From Paenibacillus darwinianus (lineage in GTDB: Bacteria > Bacillota > Bacilli > Paenibacillales > Paenibacillaceae): a stretch of 35,779 bases of DNA. The stretch lies in the NCBI RefSeq assembly GCF_000598065.1, contig NZ_KK082142.1, positions 1,069-36,847 on the forward strand, in the 5' to 3' direction. Positions within the stretch are counted from its first letter, which is position 1, and every line of letters starts with the position of its first letter. This document shows positions 8,624 to 15,466 of this stretch, piece after piece. The notes beneath the pieces were generated by a model. The model saw nothing but the letters and a program-made list of their open reading frames with translations. It ran no database searches and was not told the origin of the DNA. The translations under genes and the position numbers were made by a program.

Positions 8624-8643
8624 TAAGTTTAGTGAAAAAACGT

Positions 8644-8673
8644 TTGACATACCTATGGGGGGTATAGTATGTT
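8644..8673 (+). promoter_or_regulatory. copZ promoter with CsoR-type operator
   Basis: TTGACA (8644-8649), an 18-base spacer and TATGTT (8668-8673). The spacer is filled by ATACCTATGGGGGGTAT (8649-8665), which matches the CsoR operator pattern TACCYNNNNRGGGTA. A copper-sensing CsoR repressor bound here would block polymerase and be released by Cu(I). The csoR gene itself is not in the window. Confidence 0.8.
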
Positions 8674-8752
8674 TAATGTGTGAGGCGAACCAAAGCCCAC
8701 CGTAAATATATTTACTGAAGTAAGGCAAACATAATCCGGGAGGGAAAGTATT

Positions 8753-8953
8753 ATGCAAAAGGTAACGCTGCAAGTAAACGGCATGTCCTGCGGACATTGC
8801 GTGAATTCGGTTGAAGGAGCGGTGAAAAACGTCGGTGCATCCGCGAAGGTTGATCTCGCCGCCAATTCCGTATCGGTGAGCTTCGATGAGTCCAAAGTTT
8901 CTCTGGAAGCCATTAAAGCGGCGATCGAGGATCAGGGCTACGACGTGGTGTAA
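8753..8953 (+). CDS. copZ: Copper chaperone CopZ
   Basis: A 66-residue heavy-metal-associated (HMA) domain. The Cu(I) site is MSCGHC (Cys13 and Cys16), and the rest matches the beta-alpha-beta-beta-alpha-beta ferredoxin-like chaperone fold. It binds Cu(I) in the cytoplasm and delivers it to CopA. GGGAGG lies 9 bases before the ATG. The gene is driven by a CsoR-type promoter and is followed by its own terminator, so it may be made in excess of CopA. Confidence 0.95.
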   Translation: MQKVTLQVNGMSCGHCVNSVEGAVKNVGASAKVDLAANSVSVSFDESKVSLEAIKAAIEDQGYDVV

Positions 8954-8962
8954 TGGGAACCC

Positions 8963-8994
8963 GGAGCCATCCGCAGCGGTGGCTCCATTCTTTT
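8963..8994 (+). terminator. copZ terminator
   Basis: GGAGCCA (8963-8969) pairs with TGGCTCC (8980-8986), with an inner CCG/CGG extension, followed by ATTCTTTT. It lies 10 bases past the copZ stop and separates copZ from copA. Confidence 0.65.
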
Positions 8995-9004
8995 ACACAT
9001 ATAC

Positions 9005-9021
9005 ATACCCTATAGGGGTAT
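9005..9021. promoter_or_regulatory. CsoR-type operator upstream of copA
   Basis: ATACCCTATAGGGGTAT is a near-perfect palindrome and matches the CsoR operator (TACCC...GGGGTA). It lies 29 bases before the copA ATG, after the copZ terminator, so copA appears to have separate copper control. A TTTACA (8992-8997) could be the -35 box, but no good -10 is visible. Confidence 0.75.
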
Positions 9022-9049
9022 ATCAGGGATTGAAGAAAGGGTGGTTTTG

Positions 9050-11476
9050 ATGTCTGCAACCAAATCCGCAGCCGCCGAACAAACAACGATGCAAATTACA
9101 GGAATGACTTGTGCGGCTTGCGCCAATCGAATTGAGAAGGGCTTGAAAAAAATCGAAGGCGTCGAGGACGCCAATGTAAATTTTGCGCTTGAGCGAGCAT
9201 CCGTAACCTATGATCCGAACCTTGTCGATTTGCCCACCATGGAGCAGCAAATTGAAAAACTCGGCTACGGCACGCTTAAGGATACAATCGATCTGCAAAT
9301 TACGGGCATGACCTGCGCCGCCTGCGCGACAAGGATTGAGAAGGGTTTAAACAAAATGGCGGGCGTAACCAAAGCGAATGTGAATCTGGCATTGGAAACC
9401 GCCCGCGTTGAATATAATCCGGCTAGCGTATCGGTGTCCGATATGCAAAAAAAGGTTGAGCAGCTCGGTTACAAAGCGACGGCGAAGTCAGAAGTCGCCG
9501 ATCCGGAGGAGCATCGCCGCCATGAAGTCAGAAGGCAAAAGCGAAGCTTGTGGATCTCCGCGATTTTGTCTTTCCCGCTGCTGTGGTCGATGGTAGCCCA
9601 TTTCTCCTTTATGTCATGGATATGGTCGCCGGCTATAATCATGAACCCGTGGTTCCAGCTCGCGCTCGCAACGCCGGTTCAATTCTACATCGGCTGGCGG
9701 TTCTATGAAGGTTCCTACAAAGCGTTGCGTAACAAGAGCGCCAATATGGATGTACTGATTGCGTTAGGAACGTCGGCCGCTTATTTTTACAGCATCTATT
9801 TAACCCTCGAATGGATGGGGCAATCGGTGTCTGAGCCGCCGGCGATGTATTACGAAGTCAGCTCCATTCTAATCACCCTGGTGCTGCTCGGCAAGCTGTT
9901 TGAGATTCTGGCAAAAGGCAGAACCTCGGAAGCAATCAAGAAGCTGATGGGCCTTCAGGCAAAAACGGCGCTTGTGGTCCGCGACGGTCAGGAAATTGCG
10001 ATTCCGGTAGAAGAAGTGGTGGCCGGCGATATTGTCCTGGTGAAGCCGGGCGAGAAGGTTCCGGTCGACGGCGAAGTTGTAGAAGGATCGTCGGCGGTTG
10101 ATGAATCGATGCTGACAGGGGAGAGCATTCCAGTCGACAAGCGAAACGGCGACCATGTCATTGGGGCTACGATTAACAAAAACGGCATGCTGCGCGTGAA
10201 AGCGACGAAAGTCGGCAAAGAAACCGCGCTTGCCCAGATCATTAAAGTGGTGGAAGAAGCGCAGGGCTCCAAAGCGCCGATTCAACGAGTGGCCGATGTC
10301 ATCTCCGGCATTTTCGTTCCGATCGTTGTCGGCATTGCGGTCGTGGTTTCGCTGTTGTGGTACTTTGTGATTAAGCCGGGCGAATTTGCAAACGCGCTTG
10401 AAATCGGGATTGCCATCCTGGTTATTGCTTGTCCCTGCGCATTGGGACTGGCTACCCCTACCTCGATCATGGCCGGTTCCGGTCGGGCAGCCGAGCTCGG
10501 CGTGCTGTTCAAAGGCGGCGAGCATCTGGAAGGCACCCATAAGATTAACGCGATTATATTGGATAAGACCGGAACCGTGACGAAAGGCAAGCCTGAGCTT
10601 ACCGATGTCGTGGATGTGACGGGCAATGAAGCAGCCTTGTTGAGACTGGTAGGAGCGGCCGAGAAAAATTCGGAGCACCCGCTGGCGGAAGCGATCGTAT
10701 CCGGTATTCTTGACAAAGGGATTGAACTGCCGGGGACGGAACAATTTGAAGCGGTGCCGGGCTTCGGCATCCGGGCGGTGGTGGAAGGCAAAGAAGTGCT
10801 TGCCGGCACACGCAAGCTGATGGCTCAATATAATGTTGCGGTAGCTGGAGCGCTCGCTATGATGGAGGAACTCGAGCAAGCTGGCAAAACGGCGATGCTC
10901 ATTGCCGTGGACGGCCAGTACGCAGGCCTCGTAGCCGTTGCGGATACGATCAAGGAAACGTCGGCAGAGGCGGTAGCCCGCCTGAAGCAGATGGGCATTC
11001 AGGTTATTATGATTACCGGAGATAATAAACGTACGGCGGAAGCAATCGCCAAACAGGTCGGCATCGAGCATGTGTTGGCCGAGGTGCTGCCGGAAGGCAA
11101 AGCCGATGAAGTAAAGAAGCTTCAGGCTCAAGGGATGACAGTGGCGATGGTCGGCGACGGCATCAACGATGCCCCCGCGCTCGCTATGGCGGATATCGGC
11201 ATGGCGGTCGGCACCGGTACGGACGTCGCGATGGAAGCGGCCGACGTTACGTTGATGAGGGGCGATTTAAACAGCATACCCGACGCCATTTATATGAGCC
11301 GCAAGACGATGACGAACATCCGCCAGAACCTGTTCTGGGCATTGGCCTACAACTCCATCGGCATACCGATTGCTGCGATCGGGCTTCTTGCGCCTTGGGT
11401 GGCCGGGGCGGCAATGGCATTAAGCTCGGTGTCGGTTGTGTTGAACGCTCTTCGGCTGCAGCGTGTCAAAGTATAA
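9050..11476 (+). CDS. copA: Copper-exporting P1B-type ATPase CopA
   Basis: This 808-residue P-type ATPase pumps Cu(I) out of the cytoplasm. Two N-terminal HMA domains carry Cys21/Cys24 and Cys89/Cys92 (both MTCAAC). Membrane helices follow, then the TGES actuator loop, the intramembrane CPC at 461-463 that defines Cu(I) pumps, the phosphorylated Asp505 in DKTGT, the SEHPLAEA nucleotide-site motif and GDGIND near 702-707. The frame is open from GTG 9041, but AGGGTGG lies 5 bases before ATG 9050, which gives a better start. A CsoR-type palindrome precedes it. The next gene begins 20 bases downstream, so they are co-transcribed. Confidence 0.97.
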   Translation: MSATKSAAAEQTTMQITGMTCAACANRIEKGLKKIEGVEDANVNFALERASVTYDPNLVDLPTMEQQIEKLGYGTLKDTIDLQITGMTCAACATRIEKGLNKMAGVTKANVNLALETARVEYNPASVSVSDMQKKVEQLGYKATAKSEVADPEEHRRHEVRRQKRSLWISAILSFPLLWSMVAHFSFMSWIWSPAIIMNPWFQLALATPVQFYIGWRFYEGSYKALRNKSANMDVLIALGTSAAYFYSIYLTLEWMGQSVSEPPAMYYEVSSILITLVLLGKLFEILAKGRTSEAIKKLMGLQAKTALVVRDGQEIAIPVEEVVAGDIVLVKPGEKVPVDGEVVEGSSAVDESMLTGESIPVDKRNGDHVIGATINKNGMLRVKATKVGKETALAQIIKVVEEAQGSKAPIQRVADVISGIFVPIVVGIAVVVSLLWYFVIKPGEFANALEIGIAILVIACPCALGLATPTSIMAGSGRAAELGVLFKGGEHLEGTHKINAIILDKTGTVTKGKPELTDVVDVTGNEAALLRLVGAAEKNSEHPLAEAIVSGILDKGIELPGTEQFEAVPGFGIRAVVEGKEVLAGTRKLMAQYNVAVAGALAMMEELEQAGKTAMLIAVDGQYAGLVAVADTIKETSAEAVARLKQMGIQVIMITGDNKRTAEAIAKQVGIEHVLAEVLPEGKADEVKKLQAQGMTVAMVGDGINDAPALAMADIGMAVGTGTDVAMEAADVTLMRGDLNSIPDAIYMSRKTMTNIRQNLFWALAYNSIGIPIAAIGLLAPWVAGAAMALSSVSVVLNALRLQRVKV

Positions 11477-11496
11477 GTTCAGGGGAGATACGACCG

Positions 11497-12117
11497 ATGG
11501 GGACGACGAAATTTGCGGTTACACCCGGATTTGAAGTGGGAGGCACCCTATTCAAGCCCGAGCAATTGCAGGTGCTTGGTTCGATTGTAGGCGAGGACGC
11601 CAAAATTGAACTGACGACCTTCAAACAGCTGTATGTCGAAATGAGCGAAGACGGCGTGGAACAGGCTAAGAAAAAACTACGTGAATCGGGTCTGGAGATT
11701 CACCCGGCGGGCTTTTATACCAAAAGCCTGATCACCTGCAATTTCTGCAAAGGGGCGGAAGAAGCCGGCTTGCAGGTGGCTGTACGGTTGAATGAGGCGA
11801 TTGGGGGCCACGAGGTTCCAAGTCCGTTGAAGATCGGATTCTCGGGATGCGCGCTCGCCACGGGTGAGCCGCTGCTAAAGGATATCGGGGTTGTGAAGAT
11901 GAGAGATGCTTACGATATTTATATCGGCGGGGAAGGCAAGACGTTGAGAGCGGTGCTTGGTTCGTTGTTCATGCAAGATGTTCCGGAAGATAAGCTCATC
12001 CCGGTTGTCGAGAGAATTATCCGGTTTTTTCAAGCCAACGGAAAGAAAAAAGAGAAATTCTCCAAGTTTATCGAACGGGTGTCGTTGGAAACGATCCGCG
12101 AGGCCGCTGCCGTTTGA
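11497..12117 (+). CDS. Small nitrite/sulfite-reductase-like domain protein
   Basis: The 206-residue protein looks like a single siroheme-reductase half: a ferredoxin-like N-terminal part (residues about 5-70) and a segment holding cysteines in the places of the Fe-S/siroheme ligands. The pattern is degenerate. The first pair is Cys81-x2-Cys84 (TCNFCKG) instead of C-x5-C. The second has Cys118 but Thr122 (GCALATGEP) where the family normally has the cysteine that bridges cluster and siroheme. Conventional six-electron reduction is therefore doubtful. It follows copA by 20 bases and ends at a shared terminator, so it is expressed with copper export. A role in copper or Fe-S handling is inference. 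The frame extends upstream inside copA, but the ATG at 11497 has GGGGAGAT before it. Confidence 0.75.
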   Translation: MGTTKFAVTPGFEVGGTLFKPEQLQVLGSIVGEDAKIELTTFKQLYVEMSEDGVEQAKKKLRESGLEIHPAGFYTKSLITCNFCKGAEEAGLQVAVRLNEAIGGHEVPSPLKIGFSGCALATGEPLLKDIGVVKMRDAYDIYIGGEGKTLRAVLGSLFMQDVPEDKLIPVVERIIRFFQANGKKKEKFSKFIERVSLETIREAAAV

Positions 12118-12118
12118 A

Positions 12119-12155
12119 AGAGGGACCGCTCAGCATGAGCGGTCCCTCTCATTTT
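12119..12155 (+). terminator. Terminator of the copA operon
   Basis: AGAGGGACCGCTC (12119-12131) and GAGCGGTCCCTCT (12137-12149) form a perfect 13-bp stem with a 5-base loop, followed by CATTTT. It begins immediately after the stop codon. Confidence 0.8.
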
Positions 12156-12195
12156 AGGAAGGGCGATGCTTTCTCCTAAACGACGATAAAATCGG

Positions 12196-12948
12196 CTACG
12201 GAAATAATCGAATGGAAATAATCCCCAGGTATTCTTTCAGAGCATGACCTGTATCGTTGACGGCATCATAGGAAGGATAGAGAAGCCGTGTGTGCCATAC
12301 AAACTTCCGGTTCGATAAATAAGCGGTTGGATAAGGAAGAGGCTCCATACCGACCTGCTTGAAGTAAAGGACCGATCTCGCCATATGTATGGCGGACGTT
12401 ACCAGTATCGGCTTTTCAGCCTTCATTTCCCTTAGCATCGAAGCTGTATACTCCGCGTTCTCGGCGGTATTCCGGCTAGCATTCTCTACGTTTATCATGG
12501 CGGGCGGTATGCCTAGTGAGATTAGAGTTTTTTTCCCTGTATCGCCCTCAGACGCGGAATCAGGGTATACTTGTCCGCCTGATACCAAGATAGGCAGTCC
12601 GAGCGCCCGCTGTAGAGCGGCCGCCGTTATCAGTCTTCCGGACGTTTCGCCTGAAGGATGTCCGGGTCCGCCGATTCCCGGCGTATCGGCCGTGGCGCCA
12701 CCCATAAGAACGACAATCACGTCACCCTCGGGCATTTCCGGGGTGCTGTAGTCGTTTTCAAGCGAACGAATCAGGGCCTGGGATACCAGTGAGGTTGTAC
12801 TTAAATAGAAAATCAAGACGAAGGCGAAGAAGAAAATGGATATCCTGCGGTTGCGTCGAAAGATGATACACCCAAAACCGACAAGAACGAGAATCCACAG
12901 TCCGGGAGGAAGCAAGAAAGATGTGACGAGCAGCAATATATAGAACAA
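12196..12948 (-). CDS. YdcF/ElyC-family (DUF218) membrane protein
   Basis: The protein has two hydrophobic helices (around FLLPPGLWILVLVGFG and FFFAFVLIFYLST), then a DUF218 domain with GDVIVVLMGG, a later SGG, the ENASRNTAENA segment and VTSAIHMARS. Relatives include SanA/ElyC/YdcF envelope proteins; some are linked to peptidoglycan or undecaprenyl-phosphate metabolism, but the activity is unsettled. The frame is open to 13233, but the upstream part overlaps a riboswitch on the other strand and does not resemble the family. The start proposed here is TTG at 12948, with GGAGG 10 bases before it, giving 250 residues beginning at FYILLLVTSF. That start is moderately supported; the function is tentative. 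Confidence 0.75.
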   Translation of the reverse strand: MFYILLLVTSFLLPPGLWILVLVGFGCIIFRRNRRISIFFFAFVLIFYLSTTSLVSQALIRSLENDYSTPEMPEGDVIVVLMGGATADTPGIGGPGHPSGETSGRLITAAALQRALGLPILVSGGQVYPDSASEGDTGKKTLISLGIPPAMINVENASRNTAENAEYTASMLREMKAEKPILVTSAIHMARSVLYFKQVGMEPLPYPTAYLSNRKFVWHTRLLYPSYDAVNDTGHALKEYLGIISIRLFP

Positions 12949-13124
12949 TAACAGCAGGCCTCCATTCGCGGCAAAACGGTTCGAACCTCTTGAAAGTAAA
13001 TATACTACAGTTCCTACTGGAAATGAAACGAATGAACAAATATGTGCATCGCGTCTTCCCGGGTAAGATGAAAGAATTCTAATTTGGGTTATAAAGGATT
13101 TCGACAAGGAAACCCGAATTAAAC

Positions 13125-13262
13125 TAATCATTGCAAACCAAAACCAATATTTTGCCGAATTTTCTGCGGAAAAACGGGGAAACCATTCCGGGTGAATTAA
13201 TCCTGATTCCGAGGGATTATAGGGAGCCTTCAACCGAACCCTCAGCTAACCTCGTAGGCACC
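13125..13262 (+). promoter_or_regulatory. c-di-AMP riboswitch (ydaO/yuaA type)
   Basis: The leader of the NlpC/P60 gene carries the conserved blocks of the ydaO/yuaA aptamer in order: ACGGGGAAACCA near 13174-13185, GGGTGAAT near 13190-13197, and CCGAACCCTCAGCTAACC followed by CTCGTAGGC (13233-13259). These bind cyclic di-AMP and usually switch off wall-hydrolase and potassium-uptake genes. TGCC (13153-13156) and GGCA (13257-13260) could close the first helix. A weak promoter (TCGACA 13101-13106, TAATCA 13125-13130) lies just ahead. No terminator fits between the aptamer and the ATG, and the ribosome binding site AAGGGAG (13264-13270) starts 3 bases after the aptamer end, so control is probably at translation. 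This accounts for most of the 12949-13274 gap. Confidence 0.85.
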
Positions 13263-13274
13263 GAAGGGAGAATA

Positions 13275-13781
13275 ATGTCGTTGAGGAAAGTCGTCGTGTC
13301 GTTGTTAAGTGCAGTCCTGTTATTTGCCGCCGCCGGAAGTGTTTCAGCGGCTCAAACCGATCTGCGCAAAGCTGTGAATGAGGTTGTCGGTACTCCTTAC
13401 AAATGGGGAGGAACCACCGTTGCAGGCTTTGATTGCTCGGGTTTTATCTTACATATATTTAATCAGTTCAATGTGAAGCTTCCGAGAACGTCCAAATCAC
13501 AGGCGCTTGCCGGTATGAAAGTGGCCAGGGAAGACCTTCGTCCAGGCGATCTGGTGTTTTTTAATACGGACGGACGAGGCATTTCACATGCGGGGATCTA
13601 CATCGGAGGCGGGGAATTCGCGCATTCCTCCAGCAGCAGAGGGGTTCAAATCAGCAAAATATCCGAAACCTATTATGACAAAAGATACGTTACCGCGCGT
13701 CGCGTAATATCCGGTGAAGATTATACCGTTATGGTTAATGATGAGCATGTATCGGATGATTCTCATAACGAAGGAAAGTAA
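13275..13781 (+). CDS. Secreted NlpC/P60 peptidoglycan endopeptidase
   Basis: A 168-residue protein with a signal peptide (residues 1-25, cleavage after VSA) and one NlpC/P60 domain with no extra wall-binding domain. The catalytic residues are Cys54 (FDCSGF), His105 (SHAGIY) and His117 (FAHSSS). The family cleaves stem-peptide bonds such as D-Glu-mDAP in peptidoglycan. The ATG at 13275 follows AAGGGAG; the open frame further upstream is the riboswitch. A bidirectional terminator follows. The short acidic tail after residue 155 (MVNDEHVSDDSHNEGK) is not part of the domain. c-di-AMP control ties it to turgor and wall homeostasis. Confidence 0.93.
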   Translation: MSLRKVVVSLLSAVLLFAAAGSVSAAQTDLRKAVNEVVGTPYKWGGTTVAGFDCSGFILHIFNQFNVKLPRTSKSQALAGMKVAREDLRPGDLVFFNTDGRGISHAGIYIGGGEFAHSSSSRGVQISKISETYYDKRYVTARRVISGEDYTVMVNDEHVSDDSHNEGK

Positions 13782-13794
13782 ATAAACAAAACAG

Positions 13795-13834
13795 AAGCCC
13801 GGGATTTTTTTACCCGGGCTTGTCCTTTATTTTT
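13795..13834. terminator. Bidirectional terminator
   Basis: AAGCCCGGG (13795-13803) and CCCGGGCTT (13813-13821) form a 9-bp perfect stem with a T-rich loop. The plus strand continues GTCCTTTATTTTT. It lies between the NlpC/P60 gene and the convergent NlpC/P60 remnant. Confidence 0.8.
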
Positions 13835-14012
13835 GCACGCTGCCGCCGAACAGGAACCTTTTTTCCCACTGTGTGCCTTCAATCGAATCGATGCGGACAC
13901 CGCCCGATTTTTTGGAGTAGGTGTGCAGGATTTTGCCGTTTCCAAGATAGATGCCGTTATGCGTAATGGATAGCGGCATCGGTTGACTGAATGCTTTGTA
14001 AACGACTACAAT
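13827..14012 (-). pseudogene. Truncated NlpC/P60 gene remnant
   Basis: On the minus strand an open frame ending at TAA (13827-13829) encodes a recognisable NlpC/P60 C-terminus: ITHNGIYLGNGKILHTYS, then GGVRIDS and RFLFGGSVQK. The first histidine of the catalytic pair (THNGIY) and the second (LHTYS) are kept. The N-terminal half with the catalytic Cys is missing: upstream the frame runs into unrelated sequence and then the blaI gene on the opposite strand. No ribosome binding site precedes it. It is read as the 3' relic of a second hydrolase gene that was cut by the rearrangement that brought in blaI. The upstream boundary (about 14012) is approximate. Confidence 0.7.
13983..14012 (+). promoter_or_regulatory. 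blaI promoter with possible autoregulatory site
   Basis: TTGACT (13983-13988), an 18-base spacer and TACAAT (14007-14012). The region reads TTTGTA-6 bases-TACAAT, an imperfect inverted repeat over the -10 box. It shares ACTACAA with the stronger palindrome in the ccdA promoter. BlaI-family repressors usually repress their own operon. Confidence 0.5.
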
Positions 14013-14053
14013 TTTTAATGGGAGCAGGACGCAAGAAGAAAGGGTGAGACGGG

Positions 14054-14476
14054 TTGAGAATACAGCGCATCAAGCTGAGCGAAGAGGGGATGAACCGATT
14101 TTTCGGATCGCTGGAAGCCCGAATCATGGACATCGTTTGGAAACATGAGGAAGTGACCATAAAGGACGTGCAATCTCTGCTTGATGACGATCTTTCGTTC
14201 AATACGGTTATGACCGTGATGAATCGCTTGTACGAAAAAGGCCACTTGAGGAAGTCGATTACCGGCAAAGGTAGAGCTCGATCCACTTGCTTCCAGCCGG
14301 TGCAAACCAAAGAACAATTCATTCAAGAACAGACACGGATCGTTACGGAAGGCCTTGTTCAGGAGTATGGCCATTTGATCGTTAATCAGTTGGTGGACGC
14401 GGTGAAACAGGCCGATCCCCAATTAATGTGTTTGCTTGAAGCAAGATTGGATGAATGGAAGCGAGGCAGGTCATGA
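14054..14476 (+). CDS. BlaI/MecI/CopY-family repressor
   Basis: A 140-residue winged-helix repressor. The N-terminal half (SLEARIMDIVWKHEEVTIKDV, then NTVMTVMNRLYEKGHL) is the BlaI/MecI DNA-binding fold; the C-terminal half is the helical dimerisation region. BlaI proteins dimerise on TACA/TGTA palindromes and are inactivated by proteolysis started by an M56 sensor protease, which is the next gene. The start is TTG at 14054 behind AAAGGGTGA; an internal ATG at 14090 would cut the fold. The 3' end overlaps the M56 gene as ATGA, indicating translational coupling. The likely targets are its own promoter and the ccdA promoter at 16937-16977. Confidence 0.9.
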   Translation: MRIQRIKLSEEGMNRFFGSLEARIMDIVWKHEEVTIKDVQSLLDDDLSFNTVMTVMNRLYEKGHLRKSITGKGRARSTCFQPVQTKEQFIQEQTRIVTEGLVQEYGHLIVNQLVDAVKQADPQLMCLLEARLDEWKRGRS

Positions 14477-15321
14477 GGATCAGGAAGCATCACATTGCCT
14501 TCCTCGGGATGCTGCTGATCGGCGGACTCGTCTGGTCTCAAATGGTTATTTATTTGCTTTATGAGCTGTTCGGGTTTAATCTGAAAACGGGATTCCTGCA
14601 ATACTGCATCGCCTTCTTCCGCAATCGATTGTTTTGGCATTGGGCGGTACTAATCGGTTTAAATGCGATCGTGATCTATAGTTTCTGGATGATCCTGCAG
14701 GTGCTCGCATCCCAGCTCGCGACGCTAAGAAGGTGGAACAAGTATGTTGACGACCACCGGGATCCGCAGCTCACGGCGCAATTGAGCCGAAAATACGCAA
14801 ACCGCGGTTATGAGGTCGTCGTTATCCGGCATGAATCGATTCTGGCGTTGACTTCCGGGTTTCGGCGGCCGAGAGTCATCCTTTCCAGCACGCTCGTCTC
14901 CGAGTTCTCGGAACGGGAAGTTGCTTCCATCGTGCTGCATGAGATCAGCCATTGTCGGCATTACGATCCCGCGCGTATGCTTGTCATGAAAGTCATAACG
15001 GACAGCTTGCCGTTTATTCCGGTGCTGAAACGCCTGTCGCACTATATTCGCGTGTGGATTGAGCTGGAGGCCGACCAATATGCGATCCGGCGGATGGGAA
15101 GCCGTGCGGATCTCGCAAGCGTCTTATTAAGGTGTTCGCGTCTCACTGAAAATGTAAAGGTCGGCATCGGATTTGCGGATGAAGCGATTAACTACCGTCT
15201 GCTTCAATTAATCGAGCCCCAAAAGGAAATACGCGTTCCTTTAGTCCATTTCATGCCCTTGACTATTTCTTTTTTTGTCATTTTCTTCATCGGCATGATT
15301 GTCGTAAGCAGCTGTACTTAA
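14473..15321 (+). CDS. BlaR1-like M56 membrane metalloprotease without sensor domain
   Basis: A 282-residue membrane protein with helices near residues 9-30, 58-80 and at the C-terminus (SFFVIFFIGMIVV). The cytosolic zinc-protease motif HEISH is at 156-160, and the third ligand comes from ELEAD (197-201). It is the M56 family of BlaR1/MecR1, which cleaves or triggers cleavage of BlaI. Unlike BlaR1 (about 600 residues) it lacks the extracellular penicillin-binding domain, so its signal is not a beta-lactam bound to that domain. It overlaps blaI by 4 bases. A strong hairpin follows. The signal could be a wall or thiol-redox state, which is inference. Confidence 0.9.
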   Translation: MRIRKHHIAFLGMLLIGGLVWSQMVIYLLYELFGFNLKTGFLQYCIAFFRNRLFWHWAVLIGLNAIVIYSFWMILQVLASQLATLRRWNKYVDDHRDPQLTAQLSRKYANRGYEVVVIRHESILALTSGFRRPRVILSSTLVSEFSEREVASIVLHEISHCRHYDPARMLVMKVITDSLPFIPVLKRLSHYIRVWIELEADQYAIRRMGSRADLASVLLRCSRLTENVKVGIGFADEAINYRLLQLIEPQKEIRVPLVHFMPLTISFFVIFFIGMIVVSSCT

Positions 15322-15384
15322 GTCGATTATTTCGGTTCGTTTGCCGGTCCGGTACCGCTTATTAAATCTGCCTCTGTCGTTTAT

Positions 15385-15423
15385 AATAAAACAGGGATGT
15401 CGGCATCGGCTCCCTGTTTTATT
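15385..15423. terminator. Terminator after the M56 gene
   Basis: AATAAAACAGGGA (15385-15397) and TCCCTGTTTTATT (15411-15423) form a perfect 13-bp stem with a T-rich 3' arm on both strands. The murE-like gene starts 43 bases later, and no promoter was recognised between, so the gene may depend on read-through. Confidence 0.8.
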
Positions 15424-15466
15424 TCTGCTTGATAAAAACAGATGATGTCTTATAAAGGAGTTGCAA

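Noticed and set aside
9869-11131. 420-codon minus-strand open frame opposite copA
   Set aside because: It is an antisense shadow of copA, an unmistakable gene; no ribosome binding site or family resemblance, and such frames are common in GC-rich coding DNA.
12949-13233. N-terminal extension of the YdcF-like frame
   Set aside because: It runs through the c-di-AMP riboswitch of the opposite strand, does not resemble the family and lacks a ribosome binding site; the TTG at 12948 behind GGAGG fits better. A frameshift was considered, but no family-like sequence was found in the other frames.
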